A stretch of 64,000 nt of DNA from CAZUAQ01 sp964618455 (GTDB taxonomy: Bacteria; Planctomycetota; Phycisphaerae; UBA1845; PWPN01): the NCBI GenBank assembly GCA_964618455.1, contig CAZUAQ010000022.1, positions 23,170 through 87,169 of the forward strand, read 5' to 3'. The notes under the pieces were generated by a model. The model made no database searches, had not been told where the DNA came from, and worked only from the letters and a program-made list of their open reading frames with translations. The first letter of the stretch is position 1; each line of letters starts with the position of its first letter. Positions 59,783-64,000 of this stretch are shown here, piece after piece. Both the position numbers and the translations under genes were made by a program.

Positions 59783-62115
59783 GACCGATGCTGGGCGCGG
59801 GCATGATGGACTGGCTGGCGTTATCGTTGGCGAAAGATCCGTCCACAGTCGTGCTCGATGCGGGGCTGGAATGGCGCGGCAACTGGCCGGCGCCGCTGGT
59901 GCTCGCGCTGCTGGCAGGGATCGTCGTGTTGTCGGTGTGGATTCATCGCAACCGGCGATTGGACCTTCCCCCGAGTTGGCGCGTAGGCCTCGGCATTCTG
60001 CGCGCGGCCGTATTGATCGTGCCGCTGCTGATACTGCTCCAGCCGACGCTGTTCGCGGAACTGGAGCGTCGTGAAGCTCGGACACTTGCAGTGCTCATGG
60101 ACACGTCAATGAGCCTGGAGGTGAAGGATGGTACGGAGACGGTGCCGACTTCACGTTGGGATCGCGCCACGGAATCGCTCACGACGGCCATGGACATGAA
60201 GACCTGGGACCGGGGGGACATGGCGTCGAAGCAGGAGGGCCTGCCGCGTCTGGCGACCTACCGATTCGGCGAATCCATCGAGGACACGACGGTTTCCGCC
60301 CTTCCTGAGCAGCTTGCGGGGACCGGGGACAAGCGAACCTACATCGGGCAGGCGCTCGAGCAGATTGTGGAGCGCGAGTCCGGGCAATCGCTGGCGGGCG
60401 TACTGCTTCTCAGCGACGGCGCGGATAACTCGGGATTGGACCAGGTCCCGCCGATGCAGGCGGCGCGCGGCATGGCACGCGACGGGGTTCCTCTGCACAC
60501 CGGGATCGTGGGTAATCCATCGCCGCGTGACGCATCGGTGCGGCTGACTGCCGACTCGCCGTACGCCTTTCCGGAAGATCCCGTGCCGTTACGCTTGAGG
60601 ATTGATCATGAGGGGTTTACGGGCGAGCAGGCTACGGTAGCGGTGTACGTCGGCGATCGACTCGTGGACACGAAGGAAATCACGCTGCCGGAGGGCGAAT
60701 CCGCTACGGAGCGGTTCGCGTTGCCGATCGAGAAAGTCGGGCGGCATGTGATCCGTGTCGAGATGGGCGCGCTGACCGGTGAACTGAGCGTGCTGAACAA
60801 CGCCGCCACGGTGGATGTGACGATCATCGATGAGCCGTTGCGCGTGCTCTACGTCGAGCGCTGGCCGCGCTGGCAGTATCACTTTCTGCGTAATGCACTG
60901 CTGCGGGACAGTCAGCGTGTCGCGGCGGACTTTGTGTTGCTGACGGAAGATCCCGGCGCGCCGGAAGAGGAACGGCAGTCGATCCCCTTCCCGACCGATG
61001 CCGAATCGCTCAAGGCTTATGACGTCGTCATTCTCGGCGATCTTTCCCCGCAGGATCTCGTGCCGGCACAATGGGACTGGCTACGCGAGCATGTGGTGGA
61101 GGACGGTGCGGGGCTGATTGTGATCGCGGGCGTGATGCACATGCCGCTGTCGTTTCTGGACTCCCCGCTGGAGCCGCTGCTGCCCTTCGAGCGCGTGGGC
61201 ACCGTCGTGGAAGAGGACTTGCAGACGTTTCACCCGAAGCTGACGCGCCTGGGCACGCTGCACCCGTTGATTCGGATGGGTCTGGGCGAGAACGTCCAAA
61301 AGGAATGGGACCGCCTGCCGGGCTGGCAGTGGTATGCGAATGTGGGTGACCTGAAGCCGGGAGCGGTGGTGCTGGTCGAACGCGAGGCGGAAGTGGGTGA
61401 ACTGCCGACACCGTTGATGATCGCGCAGCGCGTCGGTCGCGGGCTCACGCTGTTCGTCGGCACGGACGAAACATGGCGGTGGCGATACGAGATCGGCAAC
61501 CGGTACTTCTACGGCTTCTGGGGGCAGGCTGTTCAGCACGTGGGCATGCCGCATCGGGTGCGCGCGTTCGAGTCGATCCGGATCGAGACGCCGGGGCGAC
61601 CGGTGGTGTCGGATGTGCCGGTGCCGGTCAGTGTCTCGGTGGACCCGACGGCGGGGATCGCCACGGAGGATGGAGAAACGCTGACGCTGATCGCCCAGCC
61701 GGAGACCGCCGCGGCGGAGACGTTGAGCTTCGATCTGGATTCCACGTCGGATGCCCCGTTCGTGTTCCAGGGATCGGTGGCGTTGCCGGAACTGGGCGCT
61801 TACCGGTTGTTCGTGGAAGGGTACGAGCAGAGCGGCGAGGCCGTGCTGGAGCGCGTGTCGACCGGCGGCCAGGAATTGGAATTACTGAATCCGAGAGTGA
61901 ACTCGGAATTGATGCGTCAATTGGCGGAGATGACCTCCGGCCAAGCGTTCCCGGTGGCGGAACTGCCGGCCTGGATGGAATCGCTCGACCTGGATCCGAT
62001 CCGGTATCGCTGGTCGGAGCGTCTGTCGCTGTGGGACGGTTGGTGGATGCTGGGGTTGCTGGCGGCGCTGCTGACGGCCGAGTGGTCGTTGCGCAAATGG
62101 CGTTACCTGCCCTGA
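59779..62115 (+). CDS. Large membrane VWA/glutamine amidotransferase-like protein of the Bat operon
   Basis: 778 residues. Two N-terminal membrane helices (PLVLALLAGIVVLSVW and GLGILRAAVLIVPLLILL), a VWA-like domain with LMDTSMSLEVKD, then CARDB-like beta domains and a central class-I-amidotransferase-like fold (LRVLYVERWPRWQYHFLRNA, VVILGDLSPQDL, GLIVIAGVMHMP), ending in a membrane helix near WWMLGLLAALLTAEWSL. This is the planctomycete partner usually found after the BatA-like gene. GGAGG lies six bases before its ATG, which overlaps the previous stop. Confidence 0.87.
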   Translation: MRPMLGAGMMDWLALSLAKDPSTVVLDAGLEWRGNWPAPLVLALLAGIVVLSVWIHRNRRLDLPPSWRVGLGILRAAVLIVPLLILLQPTLFAELERREARTLAVLMDTSMSLEVKDGTETVPTSRWDRATESLTTAMDMKTWDRGDMASKQEGLPRLATYRFGESIEDTTVSALPEQLAGTGDKRTYIGQALEQIVERESGQSLAGVLLLSDGADNSGLDQVPPMQAARGMARDGVPLHTGIVGNPSPRDASVRLTADSPYAFPEDPVPLRLRIDHEGFTGEQATVAVYVGDRLVDTKEITLPEGESATERFALPIEKVGRHVIRVEMGALTGELSVLNNAATVDVTIIDEPLRVLYVERWPRWQYHFLRNALLRDSQRVAADFVLLTEDPGAPEEERQSIPFPTDAESLKAYDVVILGDLSPQDLVPAQWDWLREHVVEDGAGLIVIAGVMHMPLSFLDSPLEPLLPFERVGTVVEEDLQTFHPKLTRLGTLHPLIRMGLGENVQKEWDRLPGWQWYANVGDLKPGAVVLVEREAEVGELPTPLMIAQRVGRGLTLFVGTDETWRWRYEIGNRYFYGFWGQAVQHVGMPHRVRAFESIRIETPGRPVVSDVPVPVSVSVDPTAGIATEDGETLTLIAQPETAAAETLSFDLDSTSDAPFVFQGSVALPELGAYRLFVEGYEQSGEAVLERVSTGGQELELLNPRVNSELMRQLAEMTSGQAFPVAELPAWMESLDLDPIRYRWSERLSLWDGWWMLGLLAALLTAEWSLRKWRYLP

Positions 62116-62170
62116 CGCACGTTGTGGACCGGCGCGGCGGCCTGAGTCGCCCGCCCGAGTGAGAGATTCA

Positions 62171-64000
62171 ATGGCGGAATCGATCCAACATCGACTGGCG
62201 TCGGTGCGGCGCAAGTGGCTGACGCGCGACGTGCTCCTGGCTACGTCGTGGACGGTACTTGTCCTGGGTGTGCTCTGCCCGGTGCTGGCGTGGCTGGACT
62301 ATCGGCTCGACTTCTCACCGACGTGGCGGTTCGTGGCGCTGGCCTTGATCGTCGCGGCCGCGATTGGCGTCGTCCTTCGTGTCATCCGCCCGCTGTTCGG
62401 GTTCGTCCGCACCTTGGAGGCGGCTGCTCTGCGCGTGGAGTCGGCGTTCCCGGAGTTTGGCGGACGGCTGGTGACACGCGTGGAATTCGTTGGAAAGAAG
62501 CCCGCGGCCGGTATGTCGGCGGAACTCGCCGACGCGATGTGCCGACAGGTGGATACCTCCTCGTCGACCACACCGATGGAGCAGAGCATCGACATGCGTG
62601 GGTTGCGTCTGCCCGGTCTTCCGGCGGCGGCGCTGCTGGTCATGCTTCTGTTTCTTGTCGTCAGCCGCCCCACGCTGGCCGTCACGTGGGCGCAGCGCAC
62701 GCTTCTGCCCTGGAGCGAAGCGGCCTGGCCCCGCCGCACGCACATTCACGATGTGGAAACGGCGTATCGCATCAAGCGCGGTCTGGCGGCGAGTGTGACC
62801 GGGCGCGTCGAGGGTGAGATCCCGACGTACGGCACGGTCTATTGGTACGCGGAGGGCGGCACCGGGCAGAAAACCGGTTCCCTCTCGTTCGATGTGGAGG
62901 ATGACGGCACCTTTGATGCCCGCGTGGGGCCCCTGCTTGACGATGTCACCCTGACGCTGGAGATTGGCGATGCGACGCAGGCGAATATCCGGGTGGACGT
63001 CGTCGTTCCGCCGGAGCTCGATGCCATCCGCGCGGTGTATCGCTATCCGGATTACACCGGGCGCGCCTCCGACAAGGTGGAGTCGGGCGATGTTCGTGCG
63101 CTGGTGGGCACCGAAGTGGAGGTGACACTGACCGCCGATCGCCCCGCCACGCGGATGGAACTCGTATTCAAGTCGCAGCAGGGCGTGGAGACCGTACCGG
63201 TGGAATGCCTCTCGGAAACCGAGGGGCGCGGCACGTTCCAGGTGCTTCGTCGCAGCCGGTACGAGGTGCATATCTTCGATGAGTATGACTTCATGACCGA
63301 TACGCCCGCGACGTTCGTCGTCGACCCGATCGATAACGAATTGCCGACGATCGAGATGATTCGCCCGGGCATGGAGCATCAGGTCACGCCCGCGACGCGG
63401 CTGACGGTCAGGTTCTCCGCCGGTGATGACTACGGCGTCTCCGGCGCGGCGATTCACTGGAAGAAGGTTGGAACGGAAGGCAGCACCAACCCGGCCGCGA
63501 GCGGGACGCAGACGATTCCCGTGGTGATCCCGCAGCGCGCGTGGCAGGCGGAATTCCCCTGGGATCTCTCGCTGATGAAGCTGAGCCCGGGTGAACAGAT
63601 CGAATACCAGGTCGAGGTGCGCGACCAGGGTCTGCACCTCACCGAAGCCCAATCGACGATGACGCGGCCCCGGCGGCTGGCGGTGGTGAGTTCGGATTCA
63701 CTCAAGCAGGTCCTGGAGCGGCGGATGCGGGAAGCGCTGGCCGACTTCGACCAGTTGAAGAGCCAGCAGCAGTCGAGTCGCGATGAGGTGCAGTTGCTGA
63801 TCCTTCGCCTGGCGGAGGCGGGAGCGACCGTCCTTCCGGAAGATCGACAGCGCTTGCACCTGGAGACGAACCGGCAGCGTCGAATTCAGCGCCAGGTGCG
63901 GCGGCTGGCGGAGCGCTTGGAAGCCCTGGCGTTGGAGCAACATGACAGTTTTCTCGCCGAGCCTGACGCCATCGAAAAGGTGATGGCCCTGGCGGATGGG
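62171..64000 (+). CDS. Large membrane coiled-coil protein of the Bat operon (runs off right edge)
   Basis: At least 610 residues, open to the window end. Two N-terminal membrane helices (VLLATSWTVLVLGVLCPVLA and FVALALIVAAAIGVVLRVI), a third near 150-170 (LPAAALLVMLLFLVVS), then beta-rich periplasmic domains (LDAIRAVYRYPDYTGRASDK, AGDDYGVSGAAIHW) and a start of a helical region rich in Gln/Arg (DQLKSQQQSSRDEVQLLILR). It resembles DUF4175-type proteins that end MoxR/Bat operons in this phylum. It follows the VWA gene by 55 bases; the binding site before the ATG is weak. Confidence 0.85.
   Translation, partial: MAESIQHRLASVRRKWLTRDVLLATSWTVLVLGVLCPVLAWLDYRLDFSPTWRFVALALIVAAAIGVVLRVIRPLFGFVRTLEAAALRVESAFPEFGGRLVTRVEFVGKKPAAGMSAELADAMCRQVDTSSSTTPMEQSIDMRGLRLPGLPAAALLVMLLFLVVSRPTLAVTWAQRTLLPWSEAAWPRRTHIHDVETAYRIKRGLAASVTGRVEGEIPTYGTVYWYAEGGTGQKTGSLSFDVEDDGTFDARVGPLLDDVTLTLEIGDATQANIRVDVVVPPELDAIRAVYRYPDYTGRASDKVESGDVRALVGTEVEVTLTADRPATRMELVFKSQQGVETVPVECLSETEGRGTFQVLRRSRYEVHIFDEYDFMTDTPATFVVDPIDNELPTIEMIRPGMEHQVTPATRLTVRFSAGDDYGVSGAAIHWKKVGTEGSTNPAASGTQTIPVVIPQRAWQAEFPWDLSLMKLSPGEQIEYQVEVRDQGLHLTEAQSTMTRPRRLAVVSSDSLKQVLERRMREALADFDQLKSQQQSSRDEVQLLILRLAEAGATVLPEDRQRLHLETNRQRRIQRQVRRLAERLEALALEQHDSFLAEPDAIEKVMALADG

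Noticed and set aside
1..64000. CRISPR array, insertion sequence, phage or integrase genes
   Set aside because: No regularly spaced repeats, transposase or integrase motifs were seen. Repetition is limited to short local repeats and the Y RNA copies.

Overview
The window (about 62-65% G+C by eye, almost fully coding) looks like a chromosome segment of a planctomycete, probably Phycisphaerae-like. The grounds are prepilin-type N-termini joined to an H-X10-DG motif, secreted enzymes ending in thrombospondin type 3 and dockerin-like calcium repeats, Tat-exported TIM-barrel sugar isomerase-like proteins, a MoxR/DUF58/VWA (Bat-like) operon, RNase Y, and many FHA/PP2C, VWA and PQQ-propeller proteins. 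This is inference from family content; no rRNA is present to place the organism.

Layout. 1-2.3 kb: 5' end of a first uvrA (minus), a tiny secreted Asp/Tyr-rich protein, an ACT-domain regulator, and 1 kb of non-coding DNA with a near-consensus sigma70 promoter. 2.3-12.8 kb: rny, then glucan/disaccharide metabolism: an OtsA-OtsB fusion, a sugar isomerase-like protein coupled to beta-phosphoglucomutase, two tandem prepilin-like proteins, and a GH65 disaccharide phosphorylase. 12.8-27.2 kb: FHA-GAF-PP2C phosphatase, LolA-like exported protein, M42 peptidase, VWA protein, a full second uvrA, a pseudo-M48-like membrane protein, AI-2E transporter, atypical SDR, pgi.

27.2-33.5 kb is the most remarkable part: an RNA-repair island. 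RtcR (plus strand) diverges from a minus-strand operon, rsr (Ro60/TROVE) - two structured RNAs - slipin - a 790-base RNA cluster - rtcA. A sigma54-type -24/-12 element and a perfect 14-bp-arm palindrome lie between rtcR and rsr. The RNA cluster holds a complete tRNA-Leu(GAG) and at least four bacterial Y RNA-like elements that share the Ro60-binding consensus (GNCGAANG on one strand, CNTTGNC on the other). Two of them contain circularly permuted tRNA mimics: T arm, 3' acceptor strand, loop, 5' acceptor strand, TA, D arm. Expected logic from the known family: RtcR senses RNA damage (2',3'-cyclic-phosphate RNA/tRNA fragments), activates sigma54 transcription, and Rsr, Y RNAs, slipin and RtcA act on damaged RNA. 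No rtcB lies in the window.

33.5-47 kb: S15 esterase with calcium repeats, aldehyde dehydrogenase, MATE-like transporter, Tat-exported isomerase-like protein, L,D-transpeptidase, CorA, HAD phosphatase, a divergent dps/oxyR pair, lipoprotein MsrB, and an ECF sigma factor. 47-64 kb: subtilisin-like lipoprotein, a clan-A glycosidase-like protein without the usual acid/base Glu, a 1399-residue TPR/PQQ/CBM9-like exported protein, then a tightly packed moxR - DUF58 - two BatA/VWA-like membrane proteins - coiled-coil membrane protein operon that runs off the right edge.
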